Shown here: piece after piece, positions 26,627 through 34,905 of the stretch
Position numbering within the stretch: the stretch's first letter is position 1
How the letters are laid out: every line of letters starts with the position of its first letter
Program-made: the position numbers and the translations under genes
Source of the DNA: Myxacorys californica WJT36-NPBG1
Lineage (GTDB): Bacteria > Cyanobacteriota > Cyanobacteriia > Leptolyngbyales > Leptolyngbyaceae
Length of the DNA stretch: 64,000 nucleotides
Reading direction: 5' to 3'
Assembly (NCBI GenBank): GCA_019359315.1
Contig: JAHHHO010000006.1
Span: 62,001-126,000, forward strand
The notes under the pieces: generated by a model
The model's database searches: none
What the model saw: the letters and a program-made list of their open reading frames with translations, nothing else
What the model was told of the DNA's origin: nothing

Positions 26627-27379
26627 ATGCTGACAGGTGGAGTGATTAACCCTAACAGCATGGATAGACACGTTGAAGTTTTGCCCGATCTCGCGGCTCT
26701 CGTTGACCGATCGCTAGAGTTGGTTTTAGAAAAGTTAAACGACGCGATCGCACATCGCAGTATTGCGACGATCGCCCTCTCTGGCGGTAGCACACCAAAG
26801 CCTCTATACGAAAAACTAGCCGAGCAAGATTTACCTTGGGATCAGCTACACGTCTTCTGGGGCGATGAACGATACGTGCCCCCAACCCACGAAGATAGTA
26901 ACTATCGGATGGCACGGCTTGCTTGGTTAGATAAAGTTCCAATTCCAGCCAAGAATATTCATCCGATGCTGACGAATGAAGCCGATCCGGCGATCGCGGC
27001 TCAAAGCCATGAGGCAGATATCCAAACCTTCTTTCAAATAGAACCCGGAGAGTTTCCCGCCTTTGATGTGATTTTGTTGGGGATTGGCGATGATGCTCAC
27101 ACCGCCTCACTATTTCCAGGAACAGACGCCCTCAAAGTCAGAGAGCGCCTGATCACCGTCGGCAATAAAGACGGACAGCCTCGGATTACGTTCACCGCTC
27201 CCCTAATCAACCATGCCCGCACCGTCTTATTTATGGTGGCAGGCGAGAATAAGCAACATGCCCTTTCCCAAATTTTTGCACCCGATGCCGATGCGATGAA
27301 TTACCCATCGCGTCTCATTCAACCCCAAGGTGAACTCTGGTGGTTGCTCGACCAATCTGCCGGAAAAAACTTCTCATGA
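26627..27379 (+). CDS. pgl: 6-phosphogluconolactonase
   Basis: Hydrolyses 6-phosphogluconolactone to 6-phosphogluconate in the oxidative pentose phosphate pathway, which supplies NADPH at night in cyanobacteria. Motifs: IALSGGSTPKPLYEKLA (about 50-66), VFWGDERYVPPTHEDSNYRM (about 82-101), and the catalytic region GIGDDAHTASLFPG (about 151-164; many members have DDGHTASLFP). ATG 26660 (MDRHVEVLPD) is an alternative start 33 nt downstream. Genes for glucose-6-phosphate dehydrogenase and OpcA are not nearby. Confidence 0.93.
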   Translation: MLTGGVINPNSMDRHVEVLPDLAALVDRSLELVLEKLNDAIAHRSIATIALSGGSTPKPLYEKLAEQDLPWDQLHVFWGDERYVPPTHEDSNYRMARLAWLDKVPIPAKNIHPMLTNEADPAIAAQSHEADIQTFFQIEPGEFPAFDVILLGIGDDAHTASLFPGTDALKVRERLITVGNKDGQPRITFTAPLINHARTVLFMVAGENKQHALSQIFAPDADAMNYPSRLIQPQGELWWLLDQSAGKNFS

Positions 27380-27527
27380 TTTACTTGGAGAGGAAATATA
27401 AGTTGTACTCGTGGCGAATTTCATGTCTGTCCTATGCGGATTCCCATCCGTAGCGAGTGAAGTACCCACTAGTGCCTCTGACGTCTGAGTTTCCCACTTT
27501 TTTGACTTACAGACTACACCACATTCC

Positions 27528-28253
27528 ATGCTTGTTTGTCCTAATTGCAATCACCCAAACCCTTCTGGAGCAGTTCAGTGTGAGGCGTGCTATACGCCCC
27601 TTCCCGCCACAATGAAATGTCCAAACTGTGGAGCATCTGTGCAAACCGATGCTAGTTTTTGTGGACAGTGCGGCGTCAACTTAAAAACCGTAGCAGGAAC
27701 TTCCGCGATGCCTACCCCTTCTGAAACGCCCGATCCACAGTCAATTCCGCCTGAACCCGTCATGCTTGATCCGTTAGTAACGCCTGATTCGCTCGTGTTT
27801 CCTCACTCTCCTAGTGCCGAAAACCCGGACGAAACCGCGCCCACTGCTCCAGCCCAGCAAGCTCCTCCAGACATGGCTTCACCTCCAGTCAACCCAGTTT
27901 CCGCAACCGCGACTCAGCTACAGCAATTTTCTGCTCGTCTGCTGCACCTGCAAACTACGAATGTGATTGAACTGCCGCCGGGGCTGCCCGTGATTCACAT
28001 TGGCAAACCCAACGATCGCATTCCGCCAGATATTGATGTCTCAGGCTATCCCGACTCGGAAATTGTGTCTCGCATCCATGCTGATATTCGTGCGGAAGGA
28101 GATGCCTACTACATTGAGGATGTTGGCAGCTCGAATGGCACGTATATCAACAATGTGCCATTGGCAATGGGCAATCGTCATCGGTTACGATCGGGCGACC
28201 GCATCGCGCTTGGCAAAGGCGATAAAGTGACCTTTTTGTTTCAAATGGCGTGA
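27528..28253 (+). CDS. Double zinc-ribbon and FHA domain protein
   Basis: Likely a phosphothreonine-binding signalling adaptor. Two zinc ribbons occupy residues 1-50 with CX2C pairs Cys4/Cys7, Cys18/Cys21, Cys31/Cys34 and Cys45/Cys48. A Pro-rich linker (about 55-130) follows, and the C-terminal FHA domain (about 145-240) shows IHIGKPNDRIPPDID, the SRIHADI motif and DVGSSNGTYINN, all parts of the phosphopeptide-binding surface. No membrane segment. A second FHA protein follows after 94 nt, so they are probably paired. The partner Ser/Thr kinase is not in the window. Confidence 0.88.
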   Translation: MLVCPNCNHPNPSGAVQCEACYTPLPATMKCPNCGASVQTDASFCGQCGVNLKTVAGTSAMPTPSETPDPQSIPPEPVMLDPLVTPDSLVFPHSPSAENPDETAPTAPAQQAPPDMASPPVNPVSATATQLQQFSARLLHLQTTNVIELPPGLPVIHIGKPNDRIPPDIDVSGYPDSEIVSRIHADIRAEGDAYYIEDVGSSNGTYINNVPLAMGNRHRLRSGDRIALGKGDKVTFLFQMA

Positions 28254-28347
28254 AGCTTTGAGAAGAGGGGAGACCGGAGCGGGATTAAACCGCAAATTTT
28301 GGGTATAAGAGAAACGGAATCCCCATCAGAGCTTCTGCTGTGCCAGT

Positions 28348-28866
28348 GTGATTACACTAACCCTGCTGCATCCCGATCAATTAACCCCGGTTCAACATTG
28401 GACGTTTGAGACGGAGCCGATCCTGCGAATTGGACGCTCGACGGACAATCATGTTGTGCTCTACAGTGCCGTTGTGTCTCGCTATCATGTCGAGGTGCAG
28501 CAGATCGATTCTGTTTGGCAAGTCATGAGCTTGGGCGCGAATGGAACTTATCTAGACGGCAAACGGATCGTTCAAGTGCCTGTTCAAGATGGCATGATTA
28601 TCCGCTTAGCTCGCTCTGGGCCTAATATTCAGATTCAGTTAGACCCATCCATTTCAACTAGCGTTAATCCTTCTCCCGCGCGTTCACAAAGACCACCTAA
28701 GATAGGCACTGCTTTGGAGCCGAGCCGAGTTTGTCGGATTCCGTTAGCTAGTATTCCTGCTCCGACACCCAATTCTAAAACGGCATTGGATTCGCACTGC
28801 TCCCACATGCGAAGAACGCAAGATCTGCGGTCTTGCTTAGATTGTGGAGCCTTTTTGCAAGAGTAG
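28348..28866 (+). CDS. FHA domain protein with a C-terminal Cys/His motif
   Basis: FHA domain at residues about 20-95: ILRIGRSTDNHVVLYSAVVS, RYHVEV and LGANGTYLDGKRI, giving the Arg, Ser and Asn/Gly residues that contact phosphothreonine. The C-terminal 25 residues contain HCSHMRRTQDLRSCLDCG, a possible zinc-binding knuckle that would echo the ribbons in the upstream neighbour. Start GTG 28348, with no closer ATG. A role in the same phospho-signalling pathway as the preceding gene is inferred from adjacency. Confidence 0.82.
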   Translation: MITLTLLHPDQLTPVQHWTFETEPILRIGRSTDNHVVLYSAVVSRYHVEVQQIDSVWQVMSLGANGTYLDGKRIVQVPVQDGMIIRLARSGPNIQIQLDPSISTSVNPSPARSQRPPKIGTALEPSRVCRIPLASIPAPTPNSKTALDSHCSHMRRTQDLRSCLDCGAFLQE

Positions 28867-28970
28867 GAGTGAAATGAAAGATTGTCGGGCGCTATTTCCT
28901 TGAGTCGCTTTCTTCTCTAGAATGCTAGTCCGGGTCAGTGCCTCTAGTTTCCCCCTGCCCTACCTTCTGA

Positions 28971-29756
28971 ATGAAAATTGCAACCTGGAACGTCAACTCT
29001 ATCCGCACGCGCCTTGCCCATGTTACGGACTGGTTAACGTCGAGTTCTGTGGATGTGCTGTGTTTACAGGAAACGAAAGTCCCGGATGATTTGTTTCCGC
29101 AGGCTGCCTTTACTGAGGTGGGATATCACAGCTATTTCTATGGGCAGAAGAGTTATAACGGCGTGGCGCTACTGAGTCGATCTCCGCTGGAGAAGGTTCA
29201 AATGGGGTTTGGGGCAGTACTGCCTGAGAGTTTGGTCGGTGATTTAGACGAGCAAAAGCGGGTCATTACGGGCGTTATAGATGGAATTCAAGTTGTCAAT
29301 TTGTACGTTCCTAACGGTTCGGCGTTAGACAGCGATAAGTATGTTTATAAATTGCACTGGCTTAAAGTGCTGCGAGAGTATTTGCAAACGCTGTTGGAAA
29401 CATCGCCTAGTCTGCTCGTGTGCGGCGACTTCAACATTGCCCTAGAAGATATTGATATTCACAACCCGAAAGGCCGCGAAAAGCAAGTGATGGCAACCGA
29501 TGCTGAACGAGATGCCTTGAGAAATGTGCTGGAGCTTGGGTTGTCAGACGTGTTTCGCAAATTTACGGCTGAAGGCGGGCACTTTAGCTGGTGGGATTAT
29601 CGCTCGGCGGCGTTTCGACGTGATGCAGGCTGGCGCATTGACCATCATTACCTAACACCAGAGTTGTATCAGCGTGCGATCGCGTGCCGCATCGATAAAG
29701 AACCCCGCAAGCTCGAACAGCCGAGCGACCATACGCCCGTGATTGTAGAATTCTAG
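28971..29756 (+). CDS. xth: Exodeoxyribonuclease III (AP endonuclease)
   Basis: Repairs abasic sites and removes 3' blocking groups in base excision repair. The 261 residues show MKIATWNVNSIRTRL, LCLQETKV with the metal ligand Glu34, CGDFNIA (about 148-154), the FSWWDYRSAAFRRDAGWRID motif (about 203-222) and the final PSDHTPV with the catalytic His. Length and motif order agree with ExoIII. No operon partner is obvious. Confidence 0.95.
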   Translation: MKIATWNVNSIRTRLAHVTDWLTSSSVDVLCLQETKVPDDLFPQAAFTEVGYHSYFYGQKSYNGVALLSRSPLEKVQMGFGAVLPESLVGDLDEQKRVITGVIDGIQVVNLYVPNGSALDSDKYVYKLHWLKVLREYLQTLLETSPSLLVCGDFNIALEDIDIHNPKGREKQVMATDAERDALRNVLELGLSDVFRKFTAEGGHFSWWDYRSAAFRRDAGWRIDHHYLTPELYQRAIACRIDKEPRKLEQPSDHTPVIVEF

Positions 29757-29813
29757 AGAAATAGTTGGCTTAAATTGTTAGCGTTAGTTAACGATCAATT
29801 ACAGCGAATTATT

Positions 29814-30683
29814 ATGTTTCTCGTGACTGGAGCGACCGGACAATTAGGACGTAGCATCGTACGGCAACTGAGATTACAGGAGTCACCTGTTCGTGCGTTG
29901 GTTCGATTAATGTCGGACTATTCTGAACTTGAGAACCGAGGAGCGGAAATTTTTATTGGAGAGTTGACGCGATCGCGCGACATTGAAAGAGCCGTTCAAG
30001 GGGTTCAATATGTTATCAGCGCTCATGGGGGCGCAAGTGAGGCGCTCAACTATCGCGCCAACATTGACTTAATCGATGCAGCGAAAGAACATGGCGTCCA
30101 GCATTTTGTGTTTATCTCGGTGTTAGGTGTCGATCGCGGCTATGAGGATGCGCTAACGTTTAAAGCGAAGTGGGAAGTTGAGAAGTATTTACAAGCGAGC
30201 GGACTTAACTACACGATTCTTCGTCCCTCAGGATTTGCCTCAAACCTAATTTCGTTAGCCAAGCAATTTCAGCGTACCGGAATTTATTTGCTAGTTGGCG
30301 ATCCGCAGAGCCGTTCTTCTATTGTCAGCACCGATGATTTAGCCCGCATTGCGATCGCGTCTCCTACCACCGAAGCTGCTCGCAATCAAATTTTTGCAAT
30401 TGGTGGGCCAGAAATCTTGCAGCGCCAAGCCGTTCCTCAGATTTTTGGGCGCATTTTTAATCGTGAACCCATTGTCATCAACCCGCCTTTATTTGTGTTC
30501 GATGGCCTCCGAACTGCTATTGGGATGCTTAATTCAGGCGGCAAAGAATCGCTAGGGACGCTACGGACATTGTTAGCCAACGAATTCTACATAACGCCAG
30601 AAGAAGTAGCGCGAATCGAATCCGTATATGGTTTCAAATTGGAACCCTTAGAACAGTTCCTACGCCGTTACGCCAGTCCATAA
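29814..30683 (+). CDS. NmrA-like atypical SDR (Ycf39-like NAD(P)-binding protein)
   Basis: Rossmann-fold protein with MFLVTGATGQLGRSIVRQLR at its N-terminus, the GxTGxxG dinucleotide-binding loop, and the NmrA/atypical SDR layout: FVFISVLGVDRGYEDAL around residue 100 and ILRPSGFASN near 135. Members in cyanobacteria include Ycf39, which helps deliver chlorophyll to photosystem II, and others of unknown use; this one is shorter on such evidence to name it. The frame opens at TTG 29775, but ATG 29814 fits the beta-1 strand start. A perfect hairpin follows its stop. Confidence 0.78.
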   Translation: MFLVTGATGQLGRSIVRQLRLQESPVRALVRLMSDYSELENRGAEIFIGELTRSRDIERAVQGVQYVISAHGGASEALNYRANIDLIDAAKEHGVQHFVFISVLGVDRGYEDALTFKAKWEVEKYLQASGLNYTILRPSGFASNLISLAKQFQRTGIYLLVGDPQSRSSIVSTDDLARIAIASPTTEAARNQIFAIGGPEILQRQAVPQIFGRIFNREPIVINPPLFVFDGLRTAIGMLNSGGKESLGTLRTLLANEFYITPEEVARIESVYGFKLEPLEQFLRRYASP

Positions 30684-30689
30684 GGCCGC

Positions 30690-30715
30690 TAGAGACGCGA
30701 TATGTCGCGTCTCTA
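30690..30715. repeat. Perfect hairpin between convergent genes
   Basis: TAGAGACGCGA-TATG-TCGCGTCTCTA has an 11-bp perfect stem and a 4-nt loop. It may stop transcription of both the SDR and the phytyl-phosphate kinase genes. The same kind of GTAGAGACGCGA palindrome is a frequent dispersed repeat in cyanobacterial genomes, from memory. Confidence 0.7.
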
Positions 30716-30738
30716 CGAACCAATACCAAATCAACAAC

Positions 30739-31509
30739 TCAAACCCAAATTAGTCCCAATAAAATCGCCACGATCGCACCTATCAGGGTGTTCACAATAT
30801 TGACGATATCGTGTGTCAAAAACGGGATTTTGTCTTCAACAGTGGCTCCAATCAAGCTTTCTACCGTCGTTGCCACAAACGCCGCGATCGCACAATACAA
30901 AATTCCGATTGGGGAAATCAATCCTACTGCCCAACCCACCCCTGCGATCGCAATCGATCCGACGACTCCAGCTAGTGTTCCTTCTAAACTGATCGCGCCT
31001 TCTGTTCCCCGTGGCACCGCCTTTAAAGTCGTGATTAAAAATGTGCGTTGTCCATAAGCTTTACCAATTTCTGTCCCGCACGTATCCGAGAGTTTTGTGC
31101 AAAAACTTGCCACAAATCCGAGCAGCAATAGCGGAATCCAATCGAGGTGCTGCTGTTGCACGGTCAGATACAAAACGCCGATCGCACAGGTGGCTCCAAC
31201 CAAAGCTGAACCCCAAACATTGCCCGGCCCACGTGCGCCCGATCGCGCCTCTGCAATGCCGAGTTCTTCTTTCTGCGCTTTGCCAATGAATGTCACGCTC
31301 GACCCTGCTAGAAAATAAAACATCACCAGCAGGTAGCCTTGCCAACCGAGGCAGACCCAGACCAAAACACCTAAAATCCACGCGTGAGCCAATCCGGCAG
31401 GCGTAAGAAGTTTTTTAGGCGCAACAGCCGCAACTCCTAGCAGAGAAGAATTGAGTACGATTGCAACTAGCCAGTCGATCGCCGTCGGAATTTGCATAAG
31501 CTCTGACAT
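30739..31509 (-). CDS. DUF92 / VTE6-like phytyl-phosphate kinase
   Basis: Integral membrane protein with six or seven hydrophobic segments. Plant VTE6 and its cyanobacterial relatives of this family phosphorylate phytyl phosphate to phytyl diphosphate, recycling phytol from chlorophyll breakdown for tocopherol and phylloquinone. Seen here are GLAHAWILGVLVW near residue 40, ARSGARGPGNVWGSALVGA near 87 and the DTCGTEIGKAYGQRTFLITT motif near 143, all conserved in DUF92. Start ATG 31509. It is convergent with the SDR gene and divergent from a VOC gene. Confidence 0.85.
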   Translation of the reverse strand: MSELMQIPTAIDWLVAIVLNSSLLGVAAVAPKKLLTPAGLAHAWILGVLVWVCLGWQGYLLVMFYFLAGSSVTFIGKAQKEELGIAEARSGARGPGNVWGSALVGATCAIGVLYLTVQQQHLDWIPLLLLGFVASFCTKLSDTCGTEIGKAYGQRTFLITTLKAVPRGTEGAISLEGTLAGVVGSIAIAGVGWAVGLISPIGILYCAIAAFVATTVESLIGATVEDKIPFLTHDIVNIVNTLIGAIVAILLGLIWV

Positions 31510-31576
31510 TGCTTTATTGGAAATTCGCCATAATTATTTTGACACTCTCTACCTTGCCGTTCATCTTTATTTTTCT

Positions 31577-32032
31577 ATGTCGCCAACACTGTTTCATCTT
31601 TCCTTTCCGGTAAACGATATTTCGCAAACAAAGAAATATTATGTCGATGGATTGGGCTGTGGCTTAGGGCGAGAAAACGAGCATTCTGTCATTCTGAATT
31701 TGTACGGTCATCAGTTAGTTGCTCATGTTACAGATGAGGTATTGACGACTCAACGCGGGATTTATCCTCGTCATTTTGGGTTGGTATTCACCGATGAGTC
31801 GGATTGGCAGAAGCTCCTGGAACGGGCACAGCAAAAGCAATTGTCGTTCTATCAGAAATCGAAGCAGCGGTTTGTCGGCACGCCCCTCGAACACCGGACG
31901 TTTTTCTTGGTCGATCCGTTTTTTAATCTCATGGAGTACAAGTATTACGCTCGCCATTCGGCAATTTTTGGCGATCGCGAGTTTGCCCAGATTGGCGATC
32001 CTTCGGAGCTTGGCAGAGCCAATCGCGCTTAG
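31577..32032 (+). CDS. VOC (glyoxalase/bleomycin-resistance fold) family protein
   Basis: Metal-dependent enzyme or binding protein of the vicinal oxygen chelate superfamily. It begins MSPTLFHLSFPVNDISQTKK, a canonical VOC first strand with a His ligand, followed by GLGCGLGRENEHSVIL and a second module with HFGLVFTDESDW; the glutamate ligand is in FNLMEYKYY. The 151-residue length is that of a two-module, single-subunit protein. The frame is open back to 31451 through the promoter of the divergent gene, but the ATG at 31577 gives the family start. Substrate unknown. Confidence 0.85.
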   Translation: MSPTLFHLSFPVNDISQTKKYYVDGLGCGLGRENEHSVILNLYGHQLVAHVTDEVLTTQRGIYPRHFGLVFTDESDWQKLLERAQQKQLSFYQKSKQRFVGTPLEHRTFFLVDPFFNLMEYKYYARHSAIFGDREFAQIGDPSELGRANRA

Positions 32033-32035
32033 AAA

Positions 32036-32659
32036 TTACCTTGTTGGCTCTTGAAGCGCCGATAGAACCGGTGCATTTAGGCTCTGATAGATGGCATCAA
32101 AAGCTCTAGAATCAGTCACCATCCAAGCGTGAAGCGGCACTTGAACCTGAATGTTTTGCCCGACGGGTAGCTCAGAACTCCGGGCAGGCAGAATTATCGT
32201 GTCTAGCGGCGTCCAAATCGACGTGAAATTGATGGCCTCCAGCATGGCTGTGTCCCGCTCGAGATCCTTGAGAAAGGCGCTTTGAGGGCGCATCTGTAGA
32301 CATCCTGGACGCCCCGAAAGGTAAGCAACTAGCGTTCCATTATGAGGGGACGAAATGGTAACAAAGCGCTGCACCCGCTTGATGCCTCCCAAGCGCTGTA
32401 CATAGTACCGGCTCACTAGCCCGCCCATGCTGAAGCCAATCAAATCAAAAGGTTGGTTGTTTGGCAAGATTCTATCGACGAAATCAGCGAGCTGATGAGC
32501 TAGAAAATCGAGGGTGCGATCGCCATTGGCAGGAATCAGATCCAGACTATAAACTGTCCAGCCTAATTGCTCTAATCGTGTAGTCAATAATTTGAAAATG
32601 GCAGCCGTGTCGGTAATCCCATGAACCAATACGACAGGATTTCGAGATTGAGTATTCAT
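32036..32659 (-). CDS. Alpha/beta hydrolase, lipase-like
   Basis: Serine esterase or lipase. The oxyanion HG motif is PVVLVHGITD (8-17), the nucleophile elbow GFSMGG has Ser77, Asp153 is in PLDTIILPAR and His177 is in PLHAWM, so a Ser-Asp-His triad can be assembled. It is 207 residues long, has no signal peptide, and so is probably cytosolic. It ends 3 nt from the convergent VOC gene with no obvious terminator. The substrate is not predictable. Confidence 0.85.
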   Translation of the reverse strand: MNTQSRNPVVLVHGITDTAAIFKLLTTRLEQLGWTVYSLDLIPANGDRTLDFLAHQLADFVDRILPNNQPFDLIGFSMGGLVSRYYVQRLGGIKRVQRFVTISSPHNGTLVAYLSGRPGCLQMRPQSAFLKDLERDTAMLEAINFTSIWTPLDTIILPARSSELPVGQNIQVQVPLHAWMVTDSRAFDAIYQSLNAPVLSALQEPTR

Positions 32660-33146
32660 TGTCGATCAAAGTCGATCAAAAGGCTTCTTCATCCAGGGTA
32701 GTGCAGTGCCTAAGGAGGTCGATCGCAACTGTAGGACACCTGGCAAAATGGCTGTGTATCTGCCTAGTTAAAGATATCATCGATTTCGATGGAGTTGCAT
32801 CTCGCGCTAACTGTCATCATTCAAAGATGTCGATCTGTTTCTACTATCGATATGCAGGACTTACACGAACCACCGCAGATGTTGCAGGGCATCTGTCTGG
32901 ACCAACGAGGTTTCTGTCGTGGCAAATTGGATTCGTGTGGTCACCAACGGGGTTCGTGTAGTAACCAACGGGGTTTTTGTGAGAACCAACAAGGTCTGTG
33001 TCGTGACAAATCTTGGTTGCGTAGTTAAGTCCAGGTTCAGTGTGGTGACCAATAGATTCGTGTCGTTTGAGGTCAGGGTTACGAGGTCACCTAGTGCGTA
33101 AGTCTTGGATAGCAAACACGATATACAACAGATCGACACTGGCGAT
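32660..33146. other. Intergenic region with a 21-bp tandem repeat
   Basis: Nothing recognisable as a gene in 487 nt. A 10-nt tandem GTCGATCAAA pair lies at about 32662-32681. The tract 32890-33077 is a degenerate tandem repeat described separately. All open frames across it on either strand are repeat-derived. Confidence 0.6.
32890..33077. repeat. Degenerate 21-bp tandem repeat, about nine units
   Basis: Consensus TTCGTGTGGTNACCAACGGGG. The best pair, 32932-32952 and 32953-32973, agree at 19 of 21 bases; outer units are more diverged, and one base is lost near 33035. Because the period is a multiple of three, every frame that stays open encodes a heptapeptide pattern (for example VRVVTNG on the plus strand or TPLVTTR on the minus strand), so coding capacity cannot be deduced from this. 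Confidence 0.8.
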
Positions 33147-33350
33147 TTAGTCTTCTGGCAAGATCCATTGAGGCGGAGCCGAGGCTCGCTCTCGTGCTTT
33201 TTTGCGTACCGCTTCGTCTGCCATCTCTAGCAGCTTATCTAGAGGTGTGTCGCTGATGAACTGCGAGGTTTGCTCTTTGTACTCAAGATTGGGACATTGA
33301 TCTCCTAGAACACATCCGTTTTGGCACATTTCGGCACAGTTAATGTCCAT
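33147..33350 (-). CDS. Small conserved cysteine-rich cyanobacterial protein
   Basis: Not assigned. The 67-residue protein begins MDINCAEMCQNGCVLGDQCP with cysteines at 5, 9, 13 and 19, spaced like a metal- or cluster-binding loop. The second half is an Arg/Lys/Glu helix (LLEMADEAVRKKARERASAP) that ends in PPQWILPED. I have the impression of having seen this protein as a conserved cyanobacterial hypothetical; that could not be checked. It stands alone. Confidence 0.65.
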   Translation of the reverse strand: MDINCAEMCQNGCVLGDQCPNLEYKEQTSQFISDTPLDKLLEMADEAVRKKARERASAPPQWILPED

Positions 33351-33502
33351 AGTCTCTTCTCCGTGATTTTAGAGGCTGATCGGCATGTCCCTATCTTACC
33401 GACCATTTCGGATTGTTCTGATCTCCACTATGGAAGAAGAATTCGTCCTAGAGTAGAACAATTCACCAAGGCGATTAATTCTAGTTTTGGGGTGAAGGAG
33501 CA

Positions 33503-34159
33503 ATGAGATTCCCTCTACTTTTGGCAAGTTTTGGTTGTCTAGCGATCTCAAACGCGGGGTATGCAGTAGACGTGCTTTCTCCCGAGCAGCAGGTTCGAGA
33601 GGTGTCTAATCGTTTGATTGGAGTGATGAGTACGGCGGAGCAGTCTGCCGCTAATCCCAAGATTGCAAATGTTCAAATGACAACCTGTGCTGTGTCAGTG
33701 AAAGGGGTGTCAGATCCCAAATCTGTTTATCTCTATCAAGAACAAGCCATTAATGCGGCGCAAAATTCAGGCGCGGCTCAGTTTGGGAAACCTTATCGGC
33801 AGCGGTTTTTGCAACTTTCACCTAATGCCGCAAATGGGAGTGTGCGATCGCTATCGTTTCGTCCTGCCGAAGCAACTCGATGGATCGGTCTGTGTAATCG
33901 CCCTGAATCTGCGCGAGTTGTGCAACTTCAAGATGTGGGCAAACCAACTTGTGCGGTCTTCTTAAAGCAATCTGGAGACGCCTATATTGGGAGAACTCCG
34001 ATTAATGGCTGTCCTTCTAATGTTCGGGGAGCCGTGCGTGTTACCAACTATATTGAACTCGAACGCAATCGAATGAATACCTACGATCGCGGTTATGACG
34101 CGAATGGCAAACAAGTATGGGGCGCAAAAGAGGGGGCGTATCAATTCAAGAAAATCTGA
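33503..34159 (+). CDS. CpcT/CpeT-family (chromophore lyase-like) protein with a signal peptide
   Basis: CpcT and CpeT attach or chaperone bilins on phycobiliprotein beta subunits in the cytosol. Here the C-terminal 70 residues follow that family: CAVFLKQSGDAYIGRTPING with Cys170 after it, then a charged strand and the ending TYDRGYDANGKQVWGAKEGA-YQFKKI. Arg101 and the SLSFR motif (116-120) also fit. In contrast to the true lyases, residues 1-21 (MRFPLLLASFGCLAISNAGY) are a signal peptide, so this product should be exported. Thus it may bind another ligand. There are no phycobilisome genes in the window. Confidence 0.75.
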   Translation: MRFPLLLASFGCLAISNAGYAVDVLSPEQQVREVSNRLIGVMSTAEQSAANPKIANVQMTTCAVSVKGVSDPKSVYLYQEQAINAAQNSGAAQFGKPYRQRFLQLSPNAANGSVRSLSFRPAEATRWIGLCNRPESARVVQLQDVGKPTCAVFLKQSGDAYIGRTPINGCPSNVRGAVRVTNYIELERNRMNTYDRGYDANGKQVWGAKEGAYQFKKI

Positions 34160-34262
34160 TCACAGCGCAACTTTTGAAGAGAATTGAACGAGTCAACGCC
34201 TTAAGGTAGACGGTGAATCATTTCAGCCCCAATACCCTGAAGTAGGTTTCCAGAATTAAACA

Positions 34263-34766
34263 ATGAAGACAACATCTCTCACTTCAAACGCAACACAGAC
34301 TCAGGATCTGCCAAAGCGATTAATTGCGGCTGGAATTCTTTTGGGACTTGGATTTGCAGGGTTTTTTGATGGCATTGTGCTGCATCAAATTCTGCAATGG
34401 CATCATCTACTATCCAATGTTCGCCCAATGCTTAGTTTAGATGATGTGAAAGTTAATACGTTAGCCGATGGATTATTTCATCTGCTGTCTTATGTTTTTG
34501 TACTCACTGGCGTTGTGACTTTATGGCAAACTCATCAGCAAACTGATATGCCTAAATCTGCTCAACCATTCCTTGGGGCAATCTTAATGGGTGCTGGAGC
34601 ATTTAATGTTATTGAAGGTTTAATCGATCATCAGATTCTCGGCATTCATCATGTCCGTTCTGACAGTAATTACATTCTTTGGGATGTTGGTTTTCTTGCG
34701 ATCGGAGCATTGCTTTTCTTAACAGGTACGGCAATGATTCGGCGTTGGAGAAGTGCTCGCCCATAG
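34263..34766 (+). CDS. DUF2243 four-helix membrane protein
   Basis: Unknown function. Four hydrophobic helices are seen at about 20-42, 63-85, 102-125 and 135-157. Conserved polar motifs lie at the helix ends: GFFDGIVLHQILQWHHL (39-55) and its internal echo NVIEGLIDHQILGIHHV (117-133), which suggests an internal duplication and a possible metal- or haem-binding set of histidines. DGLFHLLSYVF is the third conserved piece. Both repeats give the DUF2243 signature. Confidence 0.85.
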   Translation: MKTTSLTSNATQTQDLPKRLIAAGILLGLGFAGFFDGIVLHQILQWHHLLSNVRPMLSLDDVKVNTLADGLFHLLSYVFVLTGVVTLWQTHQQTDMPKSAQPFLGAILMGAGAFNVIEGLIDHQILGIHHVRSDSNYILWDVGFLAIGALLFLTGTAMIRRWRSARP

Positions 34767-34805
34767 ATTTAACCTTCTCCCGCCATTTAGAAGATCTGTT
34801 CTGTG

Positions 34806-34849
34806 CGATCGCTGGTTTTTGTCCGATGTCTGAACCAAACGAGCGATCG
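34806..34849. terminator. Inverted repeat between convergent genes
   Basis: CGATCGCTGGTTT (34806-34818) and AAACGAGCGATCG (34837-34849) pair at 12 of 13 positions with an 18-nt loop, between DUF2243 and gatC. T- and A-tracts flank the arms on the inner side only, so termination is uncertain. Confidence 0.4.
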
Positions 34850-34905
34850 TAGGTCTGAGCGAGACAACACAATACCTCAAGGAATTGCAAGTACTCAACG
34901 TTGAC

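Noticed and set aside
31041-31381. Several overlapping frames opposite the DUF92 gene
   Set aside because: They are shadows of the real minus-strand gene, which has clear family motifs.
32861-33139. Minus-strand frame with TPLVTTR heptapeptides
   Set aside because: It arises from the 21-bp tandem repeat, which leaves several frames open on both strands.
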